From assembly GCF_900090045.1 (NCBI RefSeq), contig NC_041775.1, forward strand, positions 1,029,501-1,093,500: a stretch of 64,000 nt of DNA, in the 5' to 3' direction. The number at the start of each line of letters is the position of its first letter. Within the stretch, counting starts at the first letter, position 1. Source of the stretch: Plasmodium malariae (taxonomy: Eukaryota > Apicomplexa > Aconoidasida > Haemosporida > Plasmodiidae). Below are positions 1 to 26,582 of the stretch, piece after piece. Under the pieces are notes generated by a model. The model saw only the letters and a program-made list of their open reading frames with translations. It ran no database searches and was not told where the DNA came from. The translations under genes were made by a program, and so were the position numbers.

Positions 1-182
1 TTTGAGCACACAGTTTTTCTTAGTATTGAGAAATGAACATAGGTAAAGAACTCATATTCTTTTGTTCTTACTGATTAACTGACCCCTTACAATAAGGAAT
101 AATGTGTACATAAATTATATTCAAATGAGGGCTACTGTTTTTCCTATATTTTAAGAAACGTATATATATTATATGTATGTAA

Positions 183-216
<34 letters not shown>

Positions 217-289
217 TGGTTAAAAAATTTGTAATATAACTATTATTCGTTAAGCAAAAATAAGAATAAGGTTGCATATACTTATTTAC

Positions 290-321
<32 letters not shown>

Positions 322-998
322 CATTTTATGAATAACGGCAAAAAGAACAAAATAGATGAAACTTAAATTTTGCTACTTTGTATATTTTGAGTACAGTATT
401 ATGTTATATTTTTTTTAAAAACACATGATAAAATTATAACAATGAGTTAATTACTACATCTGAGTTGTAAGGAGAAAACATAATTATATTAATAATAGAA
501 GAAACGTGTAAAGAGGAAACAAATGGTGTAGCTGTGGCTACAAATATGTGTACATATGTATTTATGCATTAATATATATATTATGTGTATGTATACTTAC
601 ATAACACGTGCATATATAACAATTTTTTCTTATTTTCCCGTTATATTAAAGAGAACTTGGAACATAAAAATATATGCAAATAAAATTTAGGAACAAAAGG
701 AATCTTGAAAGATATCTATTAAAAGATTTACTAAAATAGCTTTTTAAAAGAATAAAACAATAACATAGAAATAGAAAATGCTTATAAAAATGTATACACG
801 TATGCATATATGTATAGGTAAGTATATGTATATATATATGCACATGTGCATGTATGTATGTGAAAACGAATATACGTTCTGATGCGGTGCATAAGCCTGT
901 GTTGGGTAAAAAAAAAATTAAAGGGCAAGTATATAATATTATACATAACTGAAATATTTTAGTTAAGTGTGTCTTACTACAGTACAAATAAAAAATGA

Positions 999-1035
<37 letters not shown>

Positions 1036-1247
1036 ACATATTTTTACATGAAATAGAGGAATAAAAATTAAATTATATTTTAAGATGTAAATAAAGGCAC
1101 GTGAACAGAAAAAATCGCCTTTAAATGAATTCACGCCGATTTTACATACAAATATGTTAAGTACGTATGTTAAAGTATGTATGTTAAATGTGCATGTTAC
1201 GAATGTACATGAGTATGTGCTTGTTTTTTTTTTTTTTAACTGCTCAC
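1..1247. other. Intergenic region 3' of the LSD-type gene
   Basis: No convincing coding exon is seen on either strand. The stretch holds poly(T) and poly(A) runs (one T run near 295-320), TA microsatellite (about 1005-1032) and TACATA-type repeats that open low-complexity frames rich in Ile, Tyr and His. It is the 3' flank of the minus-strand gene that stops at 1248. Confidence 0.6.
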
Positions 1248-14756
<13,509 letters not shown>

Positions 14757-17700
14757 TGTACCTGCATGCAAGTCTCATAGGAATAAGAATTTTTCTCGTG
14801 TATTATCCCTTATTTTGCACCTTATCTAGATTGAATATAATTTAATGAAAATTATTTCAATATAATTTACCTCAATTTACTTTACTTCAATTTGGTTTAC
14901 CTCAATTTACATTACTTCTATTTAATTTAATTCTATTTATTTCAGTTTAATTTTTTTATTTCTTTTATTTTTTATTTATTTATTATTTTTTTTTTGTGGT
15001 AATTATATGCTTCGAATTTTGAGAAAAGCTTACTTACAATTCGGGCAAAAAAAAAAAAAAAAAAATTATAAAGAAAATACAATTTAACATTATACGTGAA
15101 AATATAATAGGTGCAACATAGTCTTTCTCATTTTCTTAATTATAATATAGGGACGTTTATTTGTGGAACGTAATAATCAACCTCCGATTTTTTTGCTTTA
15201 TTTATTTGCTAACTTGCTACTTCTTCGTTATTAATTTGATGCTATTTTGTTACTACTTCTTTGCTAAATATTTAATTTTTTGGCTGATAGTTTCCAATTT
15301 TTAATAAACTAATTTAAATTTTAACTGATAAACTTTGAATATTTAGTAGCGTTAAATACCATAAAGGTTGCATCGTTGCTCTAAACAAACAAATCCGCCG
15401 TATATAGTCAAATGGATGAGGAGCACATACGTACCTATCACGTGTTTATTAAATAGTGTATGTTTGATCTTTCTGTTATTTGTTTTAATATTCCTTCTAA
15501 TTTTGAGAAAAACTCTATGCGTATCGATATGGGCATATATGTGTACACAAGTAGAAATGAGTATATACCTATACACACATACATAAATACAAATACATAC
15601 ATATATACGCATACATATATATATATATATATATATGCATACATACTCATACATACATACATATGCATGTATATTTACACTTCAAAAATTAACTAAGCTC
15701 AAATTAATTGGTGTTGTATCGAATTAAAGCTAACATATAGATGTAACTTAGATGCAAACACATTTACATAAAAACAAGAGGGAAATATATTTATACTTAT
15801 ATAAATGCAAGTATATGTAACAAAATTAATTTATAGAGTAGTCGTTCAGCATTATTACACCTACCCATGCATATATATATATATATATATATATATACAT
15901 GCTTAAATACATACATGCTTAAATATATACATGCTTAAATACATACATGCTTAAATACATACATGCTTAAATACATACATGCTTAAATACATACATGCTT
16001 AAATACATACATGCTTAAATACATACATGCTTAAATACATACATGTTTAAATACATACATAAAGGAAAAGGATAGAAAGATAAACATATCCTTACATATA
16101 CACATATGCAGTTATATATCTACACGCACACTTCTACAATCAGCAGAACATTTAAATGTTAACTGACGAATAAACTATAAGTGCTATCGTTAAATAAAAA
16201 ATATATATTTGTTGTCTATATAAACATATATGATTGAAATAATAAAAAAAACATAAATTTAGAAATTATTATTACAAGTACAAACTTATATGAATGAAAA
16301 AAAAAAAAAGTTTTCACATTTTGTTTTTAACATTTTTACTTCTATTAATATTTATATCTATATATATATTTTTATATATATTTTTATTCATATTTATATT
16401 TTTATTTTAATTTATATTTACGCTTTTATTTACGCTTTTATTTATATTTTTATTTATATTCATATTTAAATTCGTATTTATGTTCATATATAAATTTATA
16501 TTTATGTTCATATTTAGATTCATATTTAGATTCATATTTATATTCATACTTACATTCATACTTACATTCATACTTACATTTATACTTACATTTATACTTA
16601 TATTCCTATTTTTATTTATTTTTTTCTTTCGCTTTCCATAAGCTCTTCTATATTTATATTACTTTTTGCTCTTCTGTTCTCCTATTTTTTCTTTTTCCTT
16701 TTTTTTAAAAAAAATAAATAAATACGAATAAACAAATGAATATAAAATTTACAAATGGTTATTACATGTAAAAATGTAACAAAAATTGGTGGAAGAAAAA
16801 CATCTACATTTAAAACAAAGCTGCGCTCATTTTTGCGCGAGCGTGAAATATATATATATTTACTTTTGTATGTACGCAAAAATATATATGTATATAATAC
16901 ATATGTACATGTATTTATATAATTCCGTACGTGTACAAATATTTATATTAATTCATATGTGTAAAGGTATTTATATATATCCATATGTGTACATATATAT
17001 GGAATAACGTAAAAAAATCGTTCCATTATACGCTTATTTTTTTTTTTTTTTTTACAAAAACAAATTCTTGTTTTGATTAAAAAAAGAAGCGTTAAGGGGT
17101 GAGTAAATGAGTGAAAAAATCTTTTTTTTTCTTTTTTTTTTTTTTTTTTTTTGTCTCTAAAATAGTTTACGTATTTATATTATACATTAAACTTTTAATA
17201 AATTACCAGGTTGTTTTTTGGTTTCTATCTACATATATACTTCACGGTACACATGTATATATGTATATATATATGTACTTATATGTACAAAAATATACAA
17301 GTACATGTAATAAATATGTATACTTGTACCACAATCACAATCTGCTGATTGCTATGTTTTCAAATTTGTATACACTTACATATACATAAACGTATATGTA
17401 CTAGTACATGTAAGCATGTATACATGTTGAAAAAAAAAAAAAAAAAGGAAAAAAAAAAAGTATAAATGATTCCATTAATTAATTGCATGCCATGTGAAAA
17501 TTAAAAAAAAAAAAAAAACTTAGTAGCAAATACAGTCTTCTTATTGATGTTACAATTTTTTACAAAAAACAAGAAAATAAGAAAATGAAAAAATATGAAA
17601 AAATGAAAATGCGAAAATATGAAAATATGAAAATGTGAATATAAGCAAATATGAAAATGTGAATATAAGCAAATATGAAAATGTAAAAATTTTAAAATAA

Positions 17701-17930
17701 ACAAAAATAAAAAAAAAAGAGAAAAATTATTTTTAAACGAAAAAATGATAAACTTTTAACTAAACTTAAAATTTTTTTTTTTAAAATATAATATTTTAAT
17801 TAATTGGCATCAAATTACTATGAGGGAAAATAATGAATTTTTTTTTTTTTTTTTTTTTAAAGCCCTTAATGTAATATGTTGAACTAGTTTAAAAAAAAAA
17901 AAAGTTTGCATGTAATACATACGCGTACAC

Positions 17931-17968
<38 letters not shown>

Positions 17969-19277
17969 TACAAATACATATGTATTTAGTTATAATTACG
18001 TTGCATATATTATGTTTTACCTACTACAAAATAAATGTTTAAATCTATGTTGTAAATTTTTTGGCATAATAAAGCAAACTTTTTTTTCTCATGACAGTTA
18101 AATTTACTTTTTCATAGGATTCTATAATGACGTTTTTATCCTCCGTAAGCGCAATTATACTTGTACGTGGTGATATATAAATAGGTAAATGTACTCATAT
18201 ATGTACACATAACTGTACAAATATGACATATGTATATTTGCATACAATTGTTCATATGAATAATGCAAATGGGAAAAGAGTCCAACTCCCTTGAACATAA
18301 TAAACATATAATAATGATATTGTAGTAATAAAATTAAAAAAAAATTAACCATAAAGTCATAATAACTGAGAGTAAAAGGAAAAAGGTAAAAATAAGAAAA
18401 ATATATTTATGATTTTATCATAATTATATAAAACAAATATTGCTTGTTAGTGAAGCGATACATATATAATATATATATATATATTTATATAATACATTAA
18501 AATATAAATAAGTATACATATATATATATGATCTATGAATTTTTCTAAAGCTACAAACATTAGGTAAATATTTAATCACCTAAATGGATATACACATATG
18601 GTCTTATAAAAAAAAAAAAAAAAAAAAACCGCCACATAAATTTGTGCATATATTAAAAAAATAAAATTTATACAATAAAACGTAAACGTATGTTTATGTT
18701 TGTTTGTATATTATTTAAGTACATATGTATATATATATTATATAAAATTATGTATAGAGAATATTTTTTATATGAACATTCATGTATTTTTTTTTTTTTT
18801 TTTTTTACTACAAAAAAATAAATGTAAACTACAATTTAGCTAATTTGACCATTTAAAAAAAAAAAAAAATAAATAAAAAAATAAAACAGCTGATTGAATT
18901 ATTCAAAAAGTAGGAGAATTTTTCTTTTTTTATTTACCAGTTTTCTACGTGTTTTTATTCTGTTTTTATTTCATTTTGTTTTTTTTAATTTAAAAAAAAG
19001 GAAAATGATCTTATTTCTTCCCATTTTTCAAAATACATAAAACAACACACGCACATGTTCAATTATTATCTATAATTATGTACAGCATAAAATAAAAAAT
19101 GATAATATAGAATATATTCCTTTTTTAAGAGCAGTTTCTGGTAATATTGTTCATATGTACTTTGTTCGTAATTTGTGTTTTACTAATACTTATATATATG
19201 TAAATATAATATACGTTTTCATCAGAAAAGCAAAAAAGTAAACACATATGTTCTAATTTATCTTTTAATTCGAACAA
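14757..19277. other. Long gene-poor spacer, 5' side of the LSD gene
   Basis: No supported exon is seen on either strand. Content is poly(A)/(T) tracts, TA arrays (15624-15637, 15870-15894), TACATA/CATACA repeats (15560-15660) and TTATATT-rich stretches (16330-16620). It should hold the promoter and 5' UTR of the divergent LSD gene. Short frames here, such as 15460-15696, consist of Ile/Tyr/His low complexity. I see no tRNA-like cloverleaf. Confidence 0.5.
15897..16060. repeat. 16-base minisatellite ACATGCTTAAATACAT
   Basis: About ten head-to-tail copies with one or two substitutions (one copy has ATATAT, the last has GTTTAA). It is intergenic and codes for nothing evident. Confidence 0.9.
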
Positions 19278-20089
19278 ATGGTAAATTTAAAAACTACACC
19301 GTATGTTTTTCCTGAACTGTTAAGGTAAAATATTTTTCTATTCATATATATAATTTTTATTTAATTCTTTTATAATTTTCATGCATTTTTTTCCCCCGCC
19401 CCCCTAATTAATGCGGATATAAAATCATGATATTTTTCTCAAAAACGAAAGAGAAAAAAAAAATTAGAAGAAAATTTTAACTTGCATGTATTATGTATTA
19501 ATGAGACTACGCCATAAAAATATAACATTATATATATTATATATATTTATATACTTATACATAATACCCATTTTTAACATAGTAGAAAATTAAAAAAGAA
19601 TAAAATTAACTTTTTTTATTTCATGGCATATAAAATGAACGAATTTTTTTTTGTAATGGTAATTTCATTTTTTCTATCATGTTATTGAAATAACGCATAT
19701 ATGGGTAATATAGGCTAAATTTACATTTATATAAAATACTGTATATTGTATATTATATATTGCATATTGCATATTGCATATTATACATATTGTATACACT
19801 GTACACTGTAAATTGTAGAAAGAACAAAAACGTTTTTCTTATCATAATCAAATAAAAAGGTGAATACTCTAGGAATTTTTAATGCAATCGGCTTATTATA
19901 CATACGTAAAAAAGTTCTTGTAATAATGTATATGTTATTATATATATACGTCTCCTTACATTATATTACATATAAATTTCAATATCCGAGTAAAGCTTAC
20001 AATTTTTGTTCCTTTTTTTTCATAGAAAAACGCTAAAAAATAAAATACCACATGAAATAAAAAAAAAAAAAAAATTAAATTATATATAA
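19278..20089 (+). CDS. Candidate tiny two-exon gene, 36 residues
   Basis: Not recognised. Exon 1 is 19278-19324, starting MVNLKTTPYVFPELL, and ends at a consensus donor AG|GTAAAA. The next good acceptor, T-rich ending CATAG at 20025, opens 20026-20089 in the matching phase: AG+A gives Arg, then KTLKNKIPHEI, five Lys, LNYI and stop. The joined peptide is basic, with no membrane segment or signal peptide. Support is the clean ATG exon, both splice sites and phase agreement. Against it are the 701-base intron, the short product and the poly-Lys run. It would be a small conserved mitochondrial or ribosomal-type subunit, or nothing. Confidence 0.35.
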
Positions 20090-22379
20090 AATTAAAATAC
20101 GTATGAATAAACTTCTTAAATTTTACAATGTAAATTTAGAGAAAATAAAAATATACTATAAAATGCAACGGTGAGGGCTGAATATTTTGAAAAACATTTT
20201 ATTATATGCATTACATATATATATATATATATATAAATTATATGAAAAAGAGAGAGCAATCAAATTCATAAAATTTATTATAAAAATTATGGAATGTATA
20301 AAATATACATATATGTAATACAGTTGTGCTTATGCATATTATATTATATATATACTGCTTAAAAAATTTTATGAAGATAAAAGCTTATAAATATGGTAAT
20401 TTTCAAGAAGTAATGCAAATTTTTAAAAAATGACTAGCTTATCATGAACATATGTGAAAACATTGACTACATGATGAACTGGTGAAAAAGAGAAAAATAT
20501 ATGTAAATGTATGCAATTTTAAGTAAGTTTTGTACATCTATATATTTATATAATATATATATATGCATGCCGTTTGCTGCCGAAACCATAAAATAATAAA
20601 TTGAATCAAATACATTATAATTAATTTAATACAATTAATTAAATCGATTTAGTAATTCGTTCTGTAAATGAGAAAGGTATCCTACAATAAGCGTAAAATA
20701 GCAAAATTGTGAAAGATTACACCAAGTAGGAAAAAAACGTAAACAAGTTAGTGAGGTTCGCATAATTCATTAAATAGCCTTTTTAAGAAATACCTAAATA
20801 CATATTTGTTAAAAAAAAGAAAAAAAAATGCACTTTTCATAAGGTATAAAAATTTTTGGAAAGTACCTTATTCTATTTAGTAATAAAATAAGAAAACATG
20901 TAATATTTTAAACATTTGTTTTAAATACATTTTTGCGTTATTTTATTTTATCGAGTGTATGTAAACGTGCTAAATGGGCATATATAATAAAGAAGTGCTA
21001 AGATTAAACTCAAGATACGTAAATAATATAAGTTATAAATATCTTTTTGTAAATTTGTATTTTTGTGTTAAGTGTTCGTTAAAATATTTTTTTTTTTAGT
21101 GTTATTAATTTTTATTCTTCACATCTTTTGATTTTTGTATCTTTCGTTTTCTTTTAATTTCCTTTCGCTTATTATTATTTCCTTTTGTTAATTATTATTT
21201 CCTTTCGTTAATTATTATTTCCTTTCGTTAATTATCATTTCCTTTCGTTAATTATTATTTCCTTTCGTTAATTATTATTTCTTTTAGTTTTTTTTTTTTT
21301 TTTTGTGGTAGCTGTGCGAAAAAAAAAAAAAATATGACATTATTATTTACTTGTATTGTTTTTTTATGAATAAATTATAAATGAGGAAGATTAACATTTT
21401 AAAGAAATATATATGTTTTTAAAAGTTCAGATAAATAGTATGTACATATGAAGCATTTGAAATTTCCTCTTTTTTTTTTTCTTTTATATTTTTTTAAAAC
21501 ATTATCAATTTAAAAAAGGAGGAAATACAAGTTATAAATAGTTAAAGTTACATAAATGATACACAAGTTAGACACGTGTTTAGATACTCGAGGTTAGAGA
21601 TTGGAGGTCATTTGGGATACTGTTAGAATGTATACACATATATAGATATATGTTTATTTATATATATGTATATGCGTATATATATTTATAAATACTTATA
21701 TATACTTGTGAATATTCTGCATAATATATTTAAATACATATATATATATGTACGCGTATGTAAGTTGAAGAAAGGTAAGCTTATATTTACCTATACATGT
21801 AAGAAAAATTGAACAGATTTGTGAATAAGTAGTATTGACTAATTATTTGTGTTATTGAAGATATATAGTAAAAATTTTTTTATTTTTATATTTGAGTTTA
21901 TTTTATAATTTTTGTGTTTAAAGTATTCTGTTTTGTTATTTGCACAAAAGTGTGCTGTTAAGAAAATAATTTTTAATTTTGGAATATTTTTTAATTAGTC
22001 GAATAGTTATTAATTTTGTGTATTTTAATTTTGTATAATTTTATTTTTATATTTTACATTTTTTTATTTTTTATTTTTTATTTTTTACTTTTTATTTTAT
22101 ATTTTATATTTTACATTTTTTTAATTTTTTTTTTATTTTACTTTTTTTTTTTTTTTTTGCTGTTGCGCCCGTTGTGCTAGCCCCAAAATTTAATTCCTCA
22201 AGTATCCGTAAGACGTTTCGTTCGAGTACACATACACAGGTACATGTGTATGTATACACACGTATAAATATTTGTATATATATATATATATATATATGTG
22301 AGCACTTGTATATGTACCCTTTTGCACGTATGCATATGTATCCTAATTAATATACGAAGCGCACGTAACTGGTTTGAAA
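20090..22379. other. Spacer and 5' flank of the isomerase gene
   Basis: No coding exon supported. AT-rich with TA arrays (20216-20234, 22279-22297). The 1 kb before 22380 is T-rich on the plus strand and likely carries the promoter and 5' UTR of the downstream gene. Confidence 0.5.
21161..21280. repeat. 20-base tandem repeat CCTTTCGTTAATTATTATTT, six copies
   Basis: Six contiguous 20-base units, the first two and the fourth each with one or two changes. Intergenic, upstream of the isomerase gene. Confidence 0.9.
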
Positions 22380-25070
22380 ATGAAGACGAGAAAATTATGC
22401 ATCAATGAATGCATTCCCTATGTGCAGAAGTACGCATGGGGTAAAGGAAAAGATGGGATGGTTTATGAAATTATGAAAAACATAGTTAAGGAAAATTATG
22501 ATATGATTAAAAAGGGCACTGGTAACATAGATTACTTAAAGGAATACAATATTGAGAGTGAGGAGAGTAAGAACAATAGTAAAAATAATAGTAGTAATAG
22601 TAAGAATAATAGTAATACGGATGGACGACATTTAGATGGAACAGCCATCGATGAAACGAAACGAAAAGAAGAGATTAACAAAGGAGGAGAAAGCGGTTCA
22701 AATACGAATATTAATAAATATGATTCAAATGAAAAATATGCAGAATTGTGGATAGGAAATCATGAGAAAGGTCCAAATTTAGTTCTTTATAAAAACAGTT
22801 TTATAAAAATTGAAGAATTTATAAAAATTTTTGAAAATAAAAAATACAGAAAAAGTAGTAAACTTGTGAATTACTTTTATAAAAAAGGAGATGATAAAAA
22901 AAATAAACCGATTGACAAAAATGAATTAACCAAATCTGAGGGTGTAAACAATAACATAGATATCATTAACAACATTAAAAATAATGAAAACAGTAGCAGT
23001 AGTAACAATAACAACAATAGCAGTAGTAACAATAACAACAATAGCAGTAGTAACAATAACAACAATAGCAGTAGCAATAATAACAATATCATCAGTACTC
23101 CTAGTAAAGAGGCGGGTGTAAAGAGACCATCAGATGCTGAATGCGCATCTTTAAAAAATTATTCTTTATATGAAACGTATGAAATGGTAAATGATACAGT
23201 AGATATAAATACACTCTTCCCTTACCTTTTTAAAATGTTATCTATATCGAAACCGTTAAGCATTCAAATACATCCTAACCAAACGCAGACTTTATACCTT
23301 AATACGGTGAACCCACTTTTATATAAAGATAAAATTTTTAAAACGGAAATGTGCGTTTGTATTAATTCGATGAGTTTACTTTGTGGTTATATGAATATAT
23401 TCAAAATAGCGTTTTTAATAAAAAATATAAATGAGCTTTATAACTTCTTTCTTGTGAGGAATCAGGGTGGAAATGGCCAAGGAGGACAAGAAATATTAGT
23501 AGGTGGTAGAGAAGGAACAGAAGGAGGAAAAGGTAAGGTAGGGGAAATGAATAGTAGTAATACAGTTTTAGGAAAAGATCATAATATAGCACAAAAAAAA
23601 CGTGTAGGCAATGCAGTAAAATGTAATACAAAAGTGAATAGTGAAAAACCGAAAGATATATTTCTCTTGTTTGATTTATTTCATACAAAAAAAGATGAGC
23701 ATATAGATGAGATTTTGAACATGTTATCACGTATATATGTATATATAATTAATTATTCTTTAAAAAGAGCAAATGGACCATGTCATGATATAATATCTGT
23801 TGTGGACAATTATGCAGAGTGCATTCAAAAATATGTTTTTGATGAGAACTTTTTTTCATCATTTCACAAAAATGATAATTTTTTAAAAGAAAATTTTAAC
23901 TTAGGAAATTTGATAAAAACAGAAAAGGAGAAGCTATGTACTCTTTTAAGTGAGCACAAAAACATTTTAGATTTTAACGATTCCGACATTGACGAGGATT
24001 CCGACAAGCAGAAAATAGTTTCTGATGAGGTCCAGCGCTCTATGGGTAATGGCAACTTGCTGGACGCTTCCAATGCAGAGAATACAAGTGTGCAGGAAGG
24101 CGCGAGTGGAGGAGCAAATGTAGAGACAAATGTAACAGCTAGCGCTAGTGCAAATACTAGCAGGATTGATGGAGAAGCCGATAACCAGAATGAACAGAGT
24201 GAAAGCGACGAGCCTGCATTCGAGAATGTAAAGAAAATAAAAGCTTTTTATGAACACATGTATAAATACGTAACGTACCGAATACTACTTGTTGAAAATG
24301 ATGCTTTGAATATCTGTGTGAACACGATAATAAGAGATAATGAAAAATATGCTTCATACATAAAAGAGGAAAAAGTGTTTAAGAAAAAACCCGAAGAATT
24401 ATATGCAGATATATGTAAAAAAAAAAATTACGAAAATGTATGTGAAGAAACAGAAAAATATATTATTAACAGCATATTTGAAATACTAAATAATGTTTCT
24501 AAATATTATCCGAATGATGGAGGGAGAATATTTATTTTTATTTTACAACTCTTAAATTTAAAAGATGGTGATGTTGTGTATATAAAACCGGGAGTTATTC
24601 ATTCATACATTTCTGGACATTGTTTAGAATGTATGACAAACTCAGATTTAGTAATTAGAGGAGGGTTAACGAATAAAGAAATAGATAAATTAAATTTTAT
24701 TAAATATGTTAATTATAAAAATAATTATCCAGTTATATTAGAAAAAGAATTCATTAATTATAATATAATATCATATAGTTATCATAAAATGAAGCATTTT
24801 AAAATTTTATTTATAAAAGTTAGACCAGATGAATCAGTTAATTATTTGTTCTCTTACACGAGTTTTACTTCTTGTATTGTTTTGGCTTCTAATAAAAAAG
24901 TTAAAATCAAAGGAAGAAAAAATGAAAAAAAAAAAGCCAGTATTAAAAGTGTAAAAAAAGGCACTGTCTTTATTATAGCTCCAAATATTATGGTAACGAT
25001 ATGTAATTTATATTCTAATGAGGAAGATGGTGATAAGGAATTAGTTTTGTACTGTGCCACATCCCGATAA
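22380..25070 (+). CDS. MPI: Mannose-6-phosphate isomerase (phosphomannose isomerase, type I)
   Basis: Interconverts fructose-6-phosphate and mannose-6-phosphate in the cytosol, feeding GDP-mannose for GPI anchors. Single exon, 896 residues from ATG at 22380; the frame is open slightly upstream but has no earlier ATG. Family motifs in order: YAWGK near residue 20; YAELWIGNHEKGPN near 120; PLSIQIHPNQ near 295 (Gln and His of the zinc site); KTEMCV near 322 (zinc Glu); GVIHSYISGHCLE near 740 (zinc His); NSDLVIRGGLT near 763 with the active-site Arg. All metal and catalytic residues are present. The protein is about twice the usual 400-450 residues. The excess is Asn/Ser-rich insertions (about 60-110 and 195-245) and a 300-residue Glu/Asp/Lys-rich region between the Glu and His motifs. 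Divergent from the LSD gene. Confidence 0.95.
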   Translation: MKTRKLCINECIPYVQKYAWGKGKDGMVYEIMKNIVKENYDMIKKGTGNIDYLKEYNIESEESKNNSKNNSSNSKNNSNTDGRHLDGTAIDETKRKEEINKGGESGSNTNINKYDSNEKYAELWIGNHEKGPNLVLYKNSFIKIEEFIKIFENKKYRKSSKLVNYFYKKGDDKKNKPIDKNELTKSEGVNNNIDIINNIKNNENSSSSNNNNNSSSNNNNNSSSNNNNNSSSNNNNIISTPSKEAGVKRPSDAECASLKNYSLYETYEMVNDTVDINTLFPYLFKMLSISKPLSIQIHPNQTQTLYLNTVNPLLYKDKIFKTEMCVCINSMSLLCGYMNIFKIAFLIKNINELYNFFLVRNQGGNGQGGQEILVGGREGTEGGKGKVGEMNSSNTVLGKDHNIAQKKRVGNAVKCNTKVNSEKPKDIFLLFDLFHTKKDEHIDEILNMLSRIYVYIINYSLKRANGPCHDIISVVDNYAECIQKYVFDENFFSSFHKNDNFLKENFNLGNLIKTEKEKLCTLLSEHKNILDFNDSDIDEDSDKQKIVSDEVQRSMGNGNLLDASNAENTSVQEGASGGANVETNVTASASANTSRIDGEADNQNEQSESDEPAFENVKKIKAFYEHMYKYVTYRILLVENDALNICVNTIIRDNEKYASYIKEEKVFKKKPEELYADICKKKNYENVCEETEKYIINSIFEILNNVSKYYPNDGGRIFIFILQLLNLKDGDVVYIKPGVIHSYISGHCLECMTNSDLVIRGGLTNKEIDKLNFIKYVNYKNNYPVILEKEFINYNIISYSYHKMKHFKILFIKVRPDESVNYLFSYTSFTSCIVLASNKKVKIKGRKNEKKKASIKSVKKGTVFIIAPNIMVTICNLYSNEEDGDKELVLYCATSR

Positions 25071-25930
25071 TATATGTTGGTCCATGTTTCTTTTTTTACA
25101 CTGTTTTTCTGCTTGGCCTTGAATCATTTCAGTCATTTGTTGATTAATTACGTTTGTATTTATTCATTATTTAGGTATACAATTATTTATTACTTATTAT
25201 TTTTTTATGCATTTATTTATTATTTACTTGTGCATTCTTAGATATTCATTTTTTTACTTTCACATTCCCCTATTTTATTATAGTATTTATAACATTTTTT
25301 ATCATTACATCTTTAAATATGTTATATTTATTGCACGAGGAAATGTATGCCTCGGAGGAGATATGCTTATTACACGTTCATGCCTATTTTTAGTTTTACT
25401 TTTTTTTTTTTTTTTTTAGAATTCTCAACTTCTCATCCCCACCTATTAATATATCATAATTCATCTTTTGATTTTTTAATGACACTTTTTAATAATTATA
25501 TTTTTTTAACCCCTAATTAGCTTTTTGTTACTTCTCCAGATTATTCATCATTGTCTTAGCGCGCCCCTCTTCGCATCCCGTTCTCCGTTTTCTGTATCTT
25601 TTGCTTATTCTCTTCGTTTTATTTATCCTTTTTTTTTTTTTTTTCAACAGTGATGATGTTGTTTTGTTCTGTGGAGGTTTCGTTGTATGTATTAACTTCA
25701 TATAATTAAAATTTGACTTATTATATAACCAATATTAAGGAATAGATTTTAAATAAAGTATATATAGATATATATAGATATAGATATATATAGATATATA
25801 TATATATATATATATATAGATAGATAGATAGATAGATATAGATATATATAGATATAGATATAGATAGATATAGATATATATATATTTATGTGCTTATCAT
25901 ATGATATTATATAAACCGCGATCTTTAATT
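25071..25930. other. Intergenic, 3' flank of the isomerase gene
   Basis: T-rich sequence on the plus strand with no supported exon. It is followed by a GATA/TATAGATA microsatellite at about 25758-25885 just before the small signal-peptide-like exon. Confidence 0.5.
25758..25885. repeat. TATAGA/TAGA microsatellite
   Basis: Imperfect alternation of TATATAGA, TAGA and TA units over about 130 bases, intergenic. Confidence 0.85.
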
Positions 25931-26582
25931 ATGGCTAGATGGAAAATTATAGCGTTTTTTTCTATTTTTTTTTTTTTAAAGCTGTTTATAAATACATTAG
26001 CTATTTATGCTCAACAGGTTTGTCTCATTTTGTTCTCTTTTTTTTTTTTTTTTTTAAATTTTGAAAAATGTTTAAAAGTGGAAAAAAAACAAATAAAAAA
26101 AAAAGTTTTGAATTAATAAAAAATCGGGGGATAATATCATAATGAATGTTGGAAAAAAAAGAGAGGGGAAATATAACACAACATAATAATATATGATAGC
26201 ATAACATAATGCAATAGATTAATAGAATAGGGAAAAACAGAATAACAATACAGAATACAAATTATTGAAATATGATAGATACGAACAGGACTAGCGGGGT
26301 CAAAAGGGGGGGGATGTGTAACATAAATACGCTTTTTTGAACGTACACGGATATTTATAGATGTATGTACATACATACATGAGCAAATGTACATGTACAC
26401 TGGTAGAAAATATAACTCAATAACAGCTCGGTCGAAAAGAGCTGTGTAGGGCGATTCGGATACACAACCCATATTTGTTTTGCACATTTTGTTTGTTTAT
26501 TTTGCTTTATCTTAATTGTTATAGTTCATTAAAAATAGCAAATTCAAGGCCTCAATATGGTTGTCTGACTTCCAGTTTATAA
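25931..26582 (+). CDS. Candidate small two-exon membrane protein, about 80 residues
   Basis: Exon 1, 25931-26017, reads MARWKIIAFFSIFF, a hydrophobic run, then FINTLAIYAQQ, and ends at donor CAG|GTTTGT (phase 0). The best in-phase acceptor is AATAACAG at 26426, opening 26427-26582 (LGRKELCRAIRIHNPYLF, a second hydrophobic segment, stop). The total of 80 residues and the N..AI motif at the end of the first helix recall the Yos1/IER3IP1 family of ER-Golgi proteins, but I treat that only as a suggestion. The intron is 409 bases. The last 70 coding bases would overlap the final exon of the minus-strand protease, which is unusual; the second exon may end differently. Exon 1 is better supported than exon 2. 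Confidence 0.35.

Noticed and set aside
14757..22379. Centromere
   Set aside because: AT-rich, but mixed with GC-containing minisatellites and exon-like islands, not a uniform near-pure AT block of 2-3 kb.
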